64,000 bases of DNA from CAYSCW01 sp964429795 (GTDB lineage Bacteria; Acidobacteriota; Aminicenantia; Aminicenantales; Aminicenantaceae), in contig CAYSCW010000007.1 of the NCBI GenBank assembly GCA_964429795.1, forward strand, positions 1-64,000, given 5' to 3'. The translations under genes were made by a program, and so were the position numbers. Shown in pieces: positions 17,660 through 25,586 of this stretch (position 1 is its first letter; each line of letters starts with the position of its first letter). The notes beneath the pieces are model-generated. The model had not been told where the DNA came from and searched no databases. It saw only the letters and a program-made list of their open reading frames with translations.

Positions 17660-19380
17660 AGCGTTCTATTCTGTTCAAAGTTTTTGGCGGGTATTTGTTG
17701 ATCATCATTGTCCTGACAGCTCTCTTTTTTGTTCTCTCTTCTCACCTTATAAAGAACTTTTACCTGGACACTCTTTCCCGTGATCTCGAACACCTCGGCA
17801 GCTCCTTGAAACTGAAAATCATTCCCTTCTTGGATGAGGAGCGTTTCGGAGAGATGGACGCCTTTGTCAAGACATTCGGAAAGGATATCAACACAAGGAT
17901 CACTGTTATCGACAGGGAAGGAGTTGTGTTGGCTGATTCTGAGGAGGATCCGGCAGTGATGGAGAACCACAGATCGCGGCCGGAGATATCCACTGCCTTT
18001 AGGGCCCGAGTCGGCCAGTCTTTGCGCTACAGCAGAACGGTCAAAAAGGAAATGTTATATGTGGGCTTACCCGTAGTAAAGAACGGGCAGATATCCCATG
18101 TCTTGCGGGTCAGCCTGTTTGTGGAAAATATCAACAAACTCCTTTCCCGCTTAAGAACGGACATCGGAAGGGTCATTTTGATAATTACTCTTGTTTCGTT
18201 GCTGGGGGCGCTTGTGTTTTCCCGAACACTCACTCGGCCCATAAAAGAACTGAGCGATGCTTCCCAGCGGGTTGCCTCTGGAGATTTCAACACAAAGGTT
18301 TTCTTGAAGAATCGCGACGAACTGAGAGAGCTGGCAGAAGGGTTTAACTTCATGACAGAACGCATGAAATACTTGTTTGCAGAGCTTTCACGTCAGAAAG
18401 AAGAACTCAATGGCATTCTTTCCTCGATGGAAGAGGGACTGTTGGTCCTGGATCAGAATGGAAAAATACTCTTCTGCAACGATAGTTTTAGAAGGTTGAC
18501 TCAAACCAGCCTTACAGAGGGAAAATTTTATTGGGAAGTTTTAAGAGAGTCCGAATTTGATGATCTGGTAAAGACAGTTCTGGAGAAAAAGAGAAGACAT
18601 GCCAGGGAAATAGCGTTTAACCAGAGAATTCTTCTCTGCAGCGCAGCGCTCTTGGAGACCGGAGAAGAGGTGGTTATCACCTTTCATGACATAACTGAAA
18701 TCAAAAGAGTGGAGAAGATAAAAAAAGATTTTATCATGAATGTCTCCCATGAACTGAGAACGCCTTTGACAGCTATCAAAGGATTTGTTGAAACCTTAGA
18801 AGAAGAGGTCGATGACAGTTGCCTGGATTATGTCAGTATTATCAAAAGACACACCGACCGGCTGATCAACATTGTCAAGGATCTGCTTTTTCTTTCAGAA
18901 GTGGAAGAAAAAGAAGTGAAGCTAGAAGCAGAAGATGTTAATCTGAAGAAATTGATGGAGAATATCTTGAGAATATTCGAGCAAAAGATAAAAGAGAAAG
19001 ACCTGAAAATGGGGTTTTCAGCCGAGGATGATATTCCCATCATCAAGGGTGATTCTTTTAAACTGGAACAGATGCTGATGAACATCGTAGATAATGCGGT
19101 TAAATACACAGAAAAGGGCACCATCTCCATTTCTTTGAAGAAAGCAGATGGGAAGGTTTCCGTTGAAGTCGAGGATACTGGAATTGGCATTCCTGAAGAG
19201 CAACAGCCGCGAATATTCGAAAGATTTTATGTTATAGACAAATCCCGCTCCAGAAGGTTAGGGGGGACTGGGCTGGGCCTTTCTATCGTTAAACATATAG
19301 TTCTCATGCATAACGGTGAAGTGAGGGTGGAGAGTACTCCGGGAGAGGGAACCAAATTTACTGTTTTTTTACCTGCCTGA
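17656..19380 (+). CDS. phoR: PhoR-type sensor histidine kinase
   Basis: 574-residue membrane kinase. A first transmembrane helix (about 8-28), a periplasmic domain of about 140 residues, a second helix (about 175-195), HAMP, a PAS domain (SSMEEGLLVLDQNGKILFCN), HisKA with His365 in NVSHELRTPLTAIKGF, and HATPase with N box (MLMNIVDNAVKYTEKG), DTGIGIPEEQQPRIFERFY and GGTGLGLSIVKHI are all visible. The large periplasmic domain is typical of Bacillus-like PhoR and absent from E. coli PhoR. The start at 17656 overlaps the phoB stop; a longer upstream reading frame runs inside phoB and is rejected. Confidence 0.95.
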   Translation: MKRSILFKVFGGYLLIIIVLTALFFVLSSHLIKNFYLDTLSRDLEHLGSSLKLKIIPFLDEERFGEMDAFVKTFGKDINTRITVIDREGVVLADSEEDPAVMENHRSRPEISTAFRARVGQSLRYSRTVKKEMLYVGLPVVKNGQISHVLRVSLFVENINKLLSRLRTDIGRVILIITLVSLLGALVFSRTLTRPIKELSDASQRVASGDFNTKVFLKNRDELRELAEGFNFMTERMKYLFAELSRQKEELNGILSSMEEGLLVLDQNGKILFCNDSFRRLTQTSLTEGKFYWEVLRESEFDDLVKTVLEKKRRHAREIAFNQRILLCSAALLETGEEVVITFHDITEIKRVEKIKKDFIMNVSHELRTPLTAIKGFVETLEEEVDDSCLDYVSIIKRHTDRLINIVKDLLFLSEVEEKEVKLEAEDVNLKKLMENILRIFEQKIKEKDLKMGFSAEDDIPIIKGDSFKLEQMLMNIVDNAVKYTEKGTISISLKKADGKVSVEVEDTGIGIPEEQQPRIFERFYVIDKSRSRRLGGTGLGLSIVKHIVLMHNGEVRVESTPGEGTKFTVFLPA

Positions 19381-19399
19381 TTTTATCCTCAGGATTTCA

Positions 19400-19440
19400 A
19401 GGGGCGCTACACCGATCTCAGGAAATCGGTACATGTCCCT
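19400..19440 (+). terminator. Hairpin after phoR, possible weak terminator
   Basis: ACCGAT (19411-19416) pairs with ATCGGT (19425-19430) round an 8-base loop, extended by GGGG/TCCC outside. No T-run follows, so it is at best a weak terminator or processing site between phoR and the porin gene. Confidence 0.3.
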
Positions 19441-19453
19441 GATTTCCTAAAAA

Positions 19454-19491
19454 TTAACCAAAAATTAACAGAAATTTTATTTTTTATTAAC
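19454..19491 (+). promoter_or_regulatory. Candidate Pho box upstream of porin-pst operon
   Basis: TTAAC occurs at 19454, 19465 and 19487, spacings of 11 and 22 bp, that is three of four sites on an 11-bp helical phase. PhoB/PhoP boxes are direct repeats of about this size (TT[ACT]ACA-like in Bacillus). Its position, about 50-85 bp before the porin start and downstream of phoBR, supports control of the porin, pst and phoU genes by the adjacent two-component system. Confidence 0.6.
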
Positions 19492-19539
19492 AGAGAAAGC
19501 CGAGAATAGGGAAGAAATTTGAGTAAGGAGACTGAATGA

Positions 19540-20646
19540 ATGAGAAGCACAAAATTGAAAATGAGGAATCTAATGAAAAAATGGAATGCTCTTCTGGTGA
19601 TTGCACTTACGATCGCCCTTCTTTCGCACTTGGCTCAATCACAGGTCAAGATTAAAGGCTACATGATGGGCGAGTACTACTCTGTTCTTAACCATAACTC
19701 TGGGAATATCGATAATGGTGGGATTGAGGGTCGTCATGGTTTCTGGTTCCGCAGAATTTATTTTACGGCAGACTCCCAGCTCGCCGACAACATCAAAGCC
19801 CGCCTCAGGTTTGAGATGAATTCCCCTGGGAAACTCCCCTTCGACTCCGGTGAGACATTGTCAGCAGTCGTGAAGGATGCTTATCTGAGTTATAAAACAG
19901 GCGGACAAGAAGTTCTTTTCGGCATCGTCTCTACTCCCACATTCGGGCATAACATCGAGGATATCTGGGGCTACAGATCCTTAGAGAAAACCCCTCTTGA
20001 TTTGATGAAGCTCGCATCTTCCAGAGATTTTGGCATCGGCCTTAAAGGCCACCTGGATGAAGGGAAAACCGTAAGCTATTACTTCCTGTTCGGTAACGGT
20101 GCATCCAATAAGGGAGAGACTGACCAGGGCAAGAGGCTGTATGGTTCGCTCGCTTTCAAACCTGCCAAAAGCCTGACTCTTGAGGTCTACGGCGATTATG
20201 AGCATGCTGCCCAGGAGAAGAGATACTATCTCTATCAGGGATTTGGTGCTTGCCAGGGAGACTGGGGAAGAGTGGGACTTCTGTATGCAAGAAGGCATTT
20301 CAAACAGAAAGTCGAAGATGGCGGCGACAAGGAAAATAACTACGACATCGTTTCTGCTTTTGGCGTCTTCAAAGCAGCCAAGGATGTAGATCTCATCGCC
20401 CGCTATGATAGAATGTTCGGTGATGGATTCGAGTCCAACTTCAAGGGAACAGGCATTGATTATATTTCCTTTGCCAATAACCCAGGTGCCCCTTTTAACC
20501 TGATCATCGCCGGAATAAGCTGGAATGCAGCCAAGAATATCTGGCTTATCCCCAACATCAAGTATGTCTTCTACGGTGATCCTGATGAAGGGGAAAAGCC
20601 TTCAGAAGATGTCTATGCCAACTTCACAGTCTGGTTTAAATTTTAA
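19540..20646 (+). CDS. Outer-membrane porin, probably phosphate-starvation induced
   Basis: 368-residue beta-barrel protein. After an N-terminal signal sequence ending near SHLAQSQ, the chain is a series of alternating amphipathic strands (YMMGEYYSVL, WFRRIYFTADSQ, ARLRFEMNSPG, AYLSYKTGG, GLKGHL, VSYYFLFGN) and ends in VWFKF, with the C-terminal aromatic residue recognised by the BAM machinery. Barrels of this kind sit beside pst genes as phosphate-selective porins (OprO/OprP-like, low similarity). AAGGAG lies 8 bases before the ATG. Selectivity is inferred from location behind the Pho box and before pstS (15 bp gap). Confidence 0.8.
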   Translation: MRSTKLKMRNLMKKWNALLVIALTIALLSHLAQSQVKIKGYMMGEYYSVLNHNSGNIDNGGIEGRHGFWFRRIYFTADSQLADNIKARLRFEMNSPGKLPFDSGETLSAVVKDAYLSYKTGGQEVLFGIVSTPTFGHNIEDIWGYRSLEKTPLDLMKLASSRDFGIGLKGHLDEGKTVSYYFLFGNGASNKGETDQGKRLYGSLAFKPAKSLTLEVYGDYEHAAQEKRYYLYQGFGACQGDWGRVGLLYARRHFKQKVEDGGDKENNYDIVSAFGVFKAAKDVDLIARYDRMFGDGFESNFKGTGIDYISFANNPGAPFNLIIAGISWNAAKNIWLIPNIKYVFYGDPDEGEKPSEDVYANFTVWFKF

Positions 20647-20661
20647 AAAGGAGGTTACGTT

Positions 20662-21558
20662 ATGAATTTTAGAAAGGTATTGATTGGTTTTATATGTTTG
20701 AGCCTTTTGGCTGCGGGTCCTGTGTTTGCCAAGAAGAAGATGATCCAGGTTAAGGGCTCAGACACCATGGTGAATCTGGTTCAGGTTCTTGCAGAAGCTT
20801 ACATGGAAAAGAATCGCCAGAATCCAATCGCTGTTCTGGGAGGAGGTTCGGGAACAGGTATTGCTGCTTTGATCAACGGCACATGCGATATTGCCAGCCA
20901 TTCCCGGCCGATGAAAAACAAAGAGATTGAGATGGCCAAGGATAGGGGAGTCATCCCCCACAGATTCATCATTGCTGTGGACGGTCTAAGTGTGATTGTC
21001 AATGAGAAAAATCCGGTCTCCAAGATGGTCATGGACCAGATCGGGGCTATCTACAGAGGAGAGATCACCAACTGGAAGGAAGTGGGTGGAGCGGATTGGC
21101 CTGTTTCTCTTTATGGAAGGCAATCCAATTCCGGGACCTATGTCTTCTTCCAGGAGCATGTTCTGGGAAATCAGAACTATTCTCAGGACATGAAGCAGAT
21201 GAACGGGAATGCCCAGATCATCGAAGGTGTAAGCAAAGATAAATATGGCATCGGCTATGTTGGTGTTGGCTACACATTGGACTCCGATGGAACGGTGAGA
21301 AAAGGTATTAAGATAATAATGGTGGCCAAAAATGCCGGTGCAACTGCCTATTCACCTCTGGACAAAGCGGCTGTCGATTCAGGTGATTATCCTGTGGCCC
21401 GGCCTCTTTTCCAATCCTCGGCTGGTACACCGCAAGGTGCTGTTCTGGATTTCATCAAGTTCGCAATCAGCGAAGAAGGACAGGAAATTGTGGAAAGGGA
21501 AGGATTTTTCCCTATCGGGTCTAGCCATCAAGAGGAAAATAAGAAGAATATGAAATAA
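20662..21558 (+). CDS. pstS: Phosphate ABC transporter, periplasmic phosphate-binding protein
   Basis: 298 residues with a signal peptide (about 1-23, ending VFAKK). PstS landmarks are the IQVKGSDTMVNLVQ start, GGGSGTGIAALINGTCDIASHSRPM (phosphate-binding loop 1), IYRGEITNWKEVGG and YGRQSNSGTYVFFQEHVLG (loop 2). The protein belongs to the shorter PstS class of about 270-300 residues. AAGGAGG lies 7 bases before the ATG. It is followed by a strong intrinsic terminator, so pstS message is expected to exceed that of the membrane genes. Confidence 0.96.
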   Translation: MNFRKVLIGFICLSLLAAGPVFAKKKMIQVKGSDTMVNLVQVLAEAYMEKNRQNPIAVLGGGSGTGIAALINGTCDIASHSRPMKNKEIEMAKDRGVIPHRFIIAVDGLSVIVNEKNPVSKMVMDQIGAIYRGEITNWKEVGGADWPVSLYGRQSNSGTYVFFQEHVLGNQNYSQDMKQMNGNAQIIEGVSKDKYGIGYVGVGYTLDSDGTVRKGIKIIMVAKNAGATAYSPLDKAAVDSGDYPVARPLFQSSAGTPQGAVLDFIKFAISEEGQEIVEREGFFPIGSSHQEENKKNMK

Positions 21559-21572
21559 TTTCTGTGTAGATT

Positions 21573-21620
21573 GGCTGGGCAGAATGTTTGCCTTCGTTCT
21601 GCCCAGTCACCTTTTTTTTT
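21573..21620 (+). terminator. Intrinsic terminator/attenuator between pstS and pstC
   Basis: A 12-bp stem (GGCTGGGCAGAA at 21573-21584 with TTCTGCCCAGTC at 21597-21608) carries a 12-base loop and is followed by nine T residues at 21612-21620. No new promoter is evident before pstC, so partial read-through is the likely arrangement. Confidence 0.85.
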
Positions 21621-21656
21621 ACATAATTGACGATCACTGTGCTATCTTATACGAAG

Positions 21657-22550
21657 ATGAAGAGAACAAGCTGGATCAAGCTCAAGGAATCGGCTATCCG
21701 CGCTTTTTTATTCACCAACGGAATTCTAGCCGTCGTCATCTTAGTAGGCATTTTTTTCTTTCTTCTCTACACATCCATTCCTGCATTCAGAGAGGTCAAT
21801 ATTAAAGAATTTTTCCTCAGCAAGAACTGGGATCCTACCTCTCCTGTTAAGGCAGAATTCGGTATCCTCTCCATGGTGGTCAGCACCTTGATGGTGACCT
21901 TGGGTGCACTGGCCATAGCTGTGCCCATAGGCATAGGTGTGGCTTCCTATCTTTCGGATGTGGCTCACTGGAGAGTCAGAGAGGTAGTCAAACCCATCGT
22001 CGAGGTCTTGGCCGGTATCCCTTCTGTTGTTGTCGGCTTCCTGGGAATCGTTCTTTTTGGACCGGCCATAGCTGAAGTCTTTGGGCTTAGCAACGGCCTG
22101 AATGCCATCAACGGATCGATTCTGTTGGCCATCATGGCGATGCCCACCATCATCAGCATTTCAGAGGATTCTCTCAATGCTGTGCCCCGGGCATACAGTG
22201 AAGCATCGCTGGCCTTGGGAGCATCGCGCTGGCAGACACTTATTAGAGTCAAGATTCCAGCAGCTCTTTCTGGGATCATCGCAGCTGTGATGCTGGGCAT
22301 GGGCCGGGCAATCGGCGAGACAATGACTGTGCTCATGGCCACCGGAAATGCGCCTGCTTTTCCCAAGAGTTTCCTCAGTTCAATCCGAACCATGACCGCC
22401 ACTATTGCCATTGAGCTGGGTGAAGTCCCTTATTATACCACGCACTACTATGCTCTTTTTGCCATTGGTCTTGTTCTTTTTGTCATAACATTTGTCGTGA
22501 ATTTAATCTCGGACATCATTCTTCATAAATACCAGGAAAGAGAACTGTGA
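21657..22550 (+). CDS. pstC: Phosphate ABC transporter permease PstC
   Basis: Inner-membrane permease of the Pst phosphate importer, 297 residues from ATG 21657. Six hydrophobic segments are visible, with the PstC landmarks FGILSMVVSTLMVTLGALAIAVPIG, EVLAGIPSVVVGFLG, the cytoplasmic EAA loop (YSEASLALGASRWQTLIRVKIPAALSG) that docks onto PstB, and GRAIGETMTVLMATGN. An in-frame TTG 30 bases upstream could start a longer form, but the ATG keeps the usual short positive N-terminus (MKRTSWIKL). Ribosome site weak. It lies just after the intrinsic terminator of pstS and overlaps pstA by four bases. Confidence 0.94.
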   Translation: MKRTSWIKLKESAIRAFLFTNGILAVVILVGIFFFLLYTSIPAFREVNIKEFFLSKNWDPTSPVKAEFGILSMVVSTLMVTLGALAIAVPIGIGVASYLSDVAHWRVREVVKPIVEVLAGIPSVVVGFLGIVLFGPAIAEVFGLSNGLNAINGSILLAIMAMPTIISISEDSLNAVPRAYSEASLALGASRWQTLIRVKIPAALSGIIAAVMLGMGRAIGETMTVLMATGNAPAFPKSFLSSIRTMTATIAIELGEVPYYTTHYYALFAIGLVLFVITFVVNLISDIILHKYQEREL

Positions 22551-23398
22551 AAAAGAAAATCACACAATTTCTGGGTTTTTTCTTCCTGAGAGTCTGTCTC
22601 TATACGGTGCTTGCTGTTCTGTTGCTTTTTCTCTTTGATATCGGAAGCAAGGGTGGAAAAGTCATCAGTTGGGAATTTCTTTCTCAAGCTCCTCGCCGGG
22701 GGATGACAGAAGGGGGCATTTTTCCGGCCATCATGGGCACATTTCTGGTGACCATAATCACCGCCATCCTGGCAGTGCCCATGGGGATGTTTACCGCCAT
22801 TTATTTGAATGAGTATGCCAAACAAACCAGGTTGACGCGGATTATCCGTCTTTCCATCCGCAACCTATCAGGTGTTCCTTCCATTGTCTACGGTCTGTTT
22901 GGAGTGATTCTATTCGTCAACGTCTTGAGGTTTGGAACATCCATTCTCTCTGCGGGATTGACACTGGGGCTTTTGACTCTTCCCTGGACCATTACTGCCA
23001 GCGAAGAGGCATTGAAAGCCATTCCCAATTCCTACCGGGAGGGGGCTCTGGCTTTGGGAGCAACCCAGTGGCAAAGCATTCGGACAAATGTTCTTCCTTA
23101 TGCCCTGCCCGGTATGCTGACCGGAATGGTTTTGGGATTATCCAGGGCAGCAGGAGAGACAGCTCCCATCATGTTTACAGGGGCTGCCTTTTATCTTCCT
23201 TTCCTGCCCAAATCCTTGGGAGACCAGTTCATGGCTTTACCCTACCATCTTTATGTGATGGCCACTCAGCATCATGCCATCTCCCAGGTCAGGCCTTTGG
23301 CTTACGGGACAGCTTTAGTCCTTCTCCTGCTGATCCTGATCATGAATCTGGCCGTCATTATCGTCAGATACAGGTTGAGAAGAGTGAAAAGAGAGTAA
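22547..23398 (+). CDS. pstA: Phosphate ABC transporter permease PstA
   Basis: Second permease subunit, 283 residues, starting at GTG that overlaps the pstC stop (GTGA). It has about six membrane helices, GIFPAIMGTFLVTIITAILAVPMGMFTAIYLNEYA, NLSGVPSIVYGLFG, the EAA-like loop SYREGALALGATQWQSIRTNVLPYALPG, and LSRAAGETAPIMFTGAA. Length and motifs are those of ordinary PstA. Translational coupling to pstC should keep the two permeases at equal dose. Confidence 0.95.
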   Translation: MKKKITQFLGFFFLRVCLYTVLAVLLLFLFDIGSKGGKVISWEFLSQAPRRGMTEGGIFPAIMGTFLVTIITAILAVPMGMFTAIYLNEYAKQTRLTRIIRLSIRNLSGVPSIVYGLFGVILFVNVLRFGTSILSAGLTLGLLTLPWTITASEEALKAIPNSYREGALALGATQWQSIRTNVLPYALPGMLTGMVLGLSRAAGETAPIMFTGAAFYLPFLPKSLGDQFMALPYHLYVMATQHHAISQVRPLAYGTALVLLLLILIMNLAVIIVRYRLRRVKRE

Positions 23399-23401
23399 AC
23401 G

Positions 23402-24163
23402 ATGAAGGCAGGGACGAAGATCGAAACCAGACATCTGAATTTTTACTACGGGAATAAGCGCGCTTTGAAGGATGTCAGTTTAGCCTGTCAGACACATAAG
23501 GTGACAGCTATCATCGGTCCTTCGGGTTGTGGCAAATCGACCTTCATCAGGGCACTCAACAGGATGAACGATGTTATTCTCGGAACCAGGATTGAGGGGA
23601 AGGTGCTTTTGGACGGCAAAGATATTTATTCTCCTAAGGTGGATGTGGCGGAGTTGAGGAAGAAGGTGGGAATGGTATTTCAAAAACCCAACCCTTTTCC
23701 CAAGTCAATTTTCGATAATGTGGCTTACGGATTGCGGATAGAGGGGATGCGGGATAAGAGAAAAATTGGAAAAATCGTGGAGAAAAGTCTAAGAGAAGCA
23801 GCACTCTGGGATGAAGTCAAAGACAGGTTGAGGGAGAATGCCTTCTCGCTCTCGGGAGGGCAGCAACAAAGATTGTGCATTGCTCGCTCGTTAGCCGTTG
23901 AGCCAGAAGTGATGCTCTTTGATGAGCCCTGTTCAGCCATCGATCCCATCGCAACCGCCAAGATTGAGGATCTGATCGAAAAGATGAAAGAGAATTACAC
24001 GGTTGTCATCGTTACCCATAACATGCAACAGGCCGCTCGAGTCGCCGACTACACAGCTTTTATGATGCTGGGAGAACTCATCGAATATAGTGAGACAAAG
24101 AAAATCTTCACCAATCCTTCCCGCAAGCTTACCGAAGATTACATAACAGGAAGGTTCGGATAA
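23402..24163 (+). CDS. pstB: Phosphate ABC transporter ATP-binding protein PstB
   Basis: Cytoplasmic ATPase of the phosphate importer, 253 residues. Walker A GPSGCGKST, Q-loop MVFQKPNPFPKS, signature LSGGQQQRLCIARSLA, Walker B VMLFDEPCSAIDPIAT and the switch His in VIVTHNM are all intact. The N-terminal TRHLNFYYGNKRALKDVSL and the C-terminal TNPSRKLTEDYITGRFG are PstB-specific. It begins 3 bp after pstA. Confidence 0.97.
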   Translation: MKAGTKIETRHLNFYYGNKRALKDVSLACQTHKVTAIIGPSGCGKSTFIRALNRMNDVILGTRIEGKVLLDGKDIYSPKVDVAELRKKVGMVFQKPNPFPKSIFDNVAYGLRIEGMRDKRKIGKIVEKSLREAALWDEVKDRLRENAFSLSGGQQQRLCIARSLAVEPEVMLFDEPCSAIDPIATAKIEDLIEKMKENYTVVIVTHNMQQAARVADYTAFMMLGELIEYSETKKIFTNPSRKLTEDYITGRFG

Positions 24164-24253
24164 CGCAACGGATTGAAACATAATAAGAAAAATGAAATAA
24201 AGAATCAATGAGGTTAAATAAAGCTTAAGATTTTATATGAACAGGAGGTTAGG

Positions 24254-24931
24254 ATGGAAAGGCGCTTTGATGAAGAATTGAATACCTTGAAGGAGGGGCT
24301 ACTGAGAATGGCTTCCCTGACAGAGGAGTCGATCATCCTTGCTGTCAAAAGCTTGAAAGACAGAAAAGAAGAATTGGCACGAGAAGTTTTAAAAAAGGAA
24401 GAAAATATCAATCTTCTGGATATAGAAATCGATGAGTTGTGTCTGAAGCTTCTGGCTCTCAGACAACCTATGGCCACGGATCTGCGGTTTATCACCTCAG
24501 CCATGAAGATTTCCAGCGATCTGGAGAGAATCGCCGATCAATCTGTCAACATCGCTGAGCGGAGTTTGGAACTGATCAACTTTCCTCTCTTAAAGCCTCT
24601 TATCGACATTCCCCGCATGGCAAATCTGGCCCAGAGTATGGTGAAAGACGCCATAAATGCCTTTATCAACCGGGATGACAAGCTGGCCAGAAGTGTGTGC
24701 CAGAGGGATGATGAGGTGGATAGTCTCAACGATCAAATATTCCGGGAGCTGCTTACCTACATGATGCAGGATCCTTCCACTATTCGAAGGGCAGTTGATT
24801 TAATCCTAGTGGGCCGGCATCTGGAGAGGATTGCTGATCATGCCACTAATATCGGAGAGGATGTCATCTACTATGTTAAAGGAAAGACCATCAAACACCT
24901 TTGGGAGCAGAGGAGTAACAAGAATCCCTAG
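24254..24931 (+). CDS. phoU: Phosphate transport system regulator PhoU
   Basis: 225-residue all-helical protein made of two PhoU three-helix repeats (about residues 5-105 and 110-210). The metal-binding motifs are seen as ISSDLERIADQSVNIAE in the first repeat and VGRHLERIADHATNIGEDV in the second. PhoU tells PhoR that Pst is saturated and restrains the kinase. AGGAGG lies 7 bases before the ATG. Its stop codon overlaps the convergent ydbL-like stop within CTAG (24928-24931). Confidence 0.96.
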   Translation: MERRFDEELNTLKEGLLRMASLTEESIILAVKSLKDRKEELAREVLKKEENINLLDIEIDELCLKLLALRQPMATDLRFITSAMKISSDLERIADQSVNIAERSLELINFPLLKPLIDIPRMANLAQSMVKDAINAFINRDDKLARSVCQRDDEVDSLNDQIFRELLTYMMQDPSTIRRAVDLILVGRHLERIADHATNIGEDVIYYVKGKTIKHLWEQRSNKNP

Positions 24932-25524
24932 CCGAATATTTCCTCGGGTTTCCGCATCCATTCACCGGCCTCATTCTGGATCCACCATCCAGGACGGGCG
25001 TTCTTGGTCCAGCTCTGGGCAAATATCTTCTGGATGCGGGGGATCTGGCTTGGATCGATCTCCAGGGCTTTGGCCACCTCGGCATAGAGATTTTCTCTGT
25101 CGCTGTTTTCATCCTTAACCAGTTGTCTCAAGGCAGCCTTTTGCTTTAAAGATAAATTTTCTTCATTTATTATATGAAGATATCCGTCGTTGCCCTCTCC
25201 GATGTTTCCGGCATCGAAATATGATACAAGAGAGGGAAATCTTTCTTTAAGCGATTCTTTGAGGGCCCGTATCTTTGGGGTGGTGACTTTTTCTTCTTCT
25301 TGTTCCTGGGCGTAGGCAAGAGGTATGAGAGAGAAGGAAGATGTGGAGAGATTCTTTTCTTTCTTGGCCTTGTCTTCTTCTTTAGTCCCTCTGACCTCTT
25401 CCACGATTTCATCGGCTGTCCTTTTAACAGTGGCTTCAGGAAAATAGATGTTTATGGTCAAGCAAGACACAAGAAGCGACAACAGCCAGCCAACACAGAT
25501 AAATGATGTGATTTTTTTCCTCAT
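24928..25524 (-). CDS. YdbL-like (DUF1318) lipoprotein
   Basis: 198-residue envelope protein. The N-terminus MRKKITSF... ends in a lipobox LVSC and continues TINIYFPEATVKRTADEIVEEVRG, a hallmark of DUF1318/YdbL proteins from deltaproteobacteria-like genomes. The C-terminal half (GYLHIINEENLSLKQKAALRQLVKDEN..., then a short motif region with ARPGWW) matches the YdbL helical domain. In E. coli, YdbL works with YdbH and YnbE in an AsmA-like lipid transfer system. Here it directly follows an AsmA-like gene. Start at 25524 chosen for the AAAGGGGA site upstream; a longer frame from 25590 lacks one. Confidence 0.78.
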   Translation of the reverse strand: MRKKITSFICVGWLLSLLVSCLTINIYFPEATVKRTADEIVEEVRGTKEEDKAKKEKNLSTSSFSLIPLAYAQEQEEEKVTTPKIRALKESLKERFPSLVSYFDAGNIGEGNDGYLHIINEENLSLKQKAALRQLVKDENSDRENLYAEVAKALEIDPSQIPRIQKIFAQSWTKNARPGWWIQNEAGEWMRKPEEIFG

Positions 25525-25586
25525 GATATCCCCTTTCATGATGTCATCTGATTCTCTCTGATTATAGCAAAAACAGAAATGTCGGG

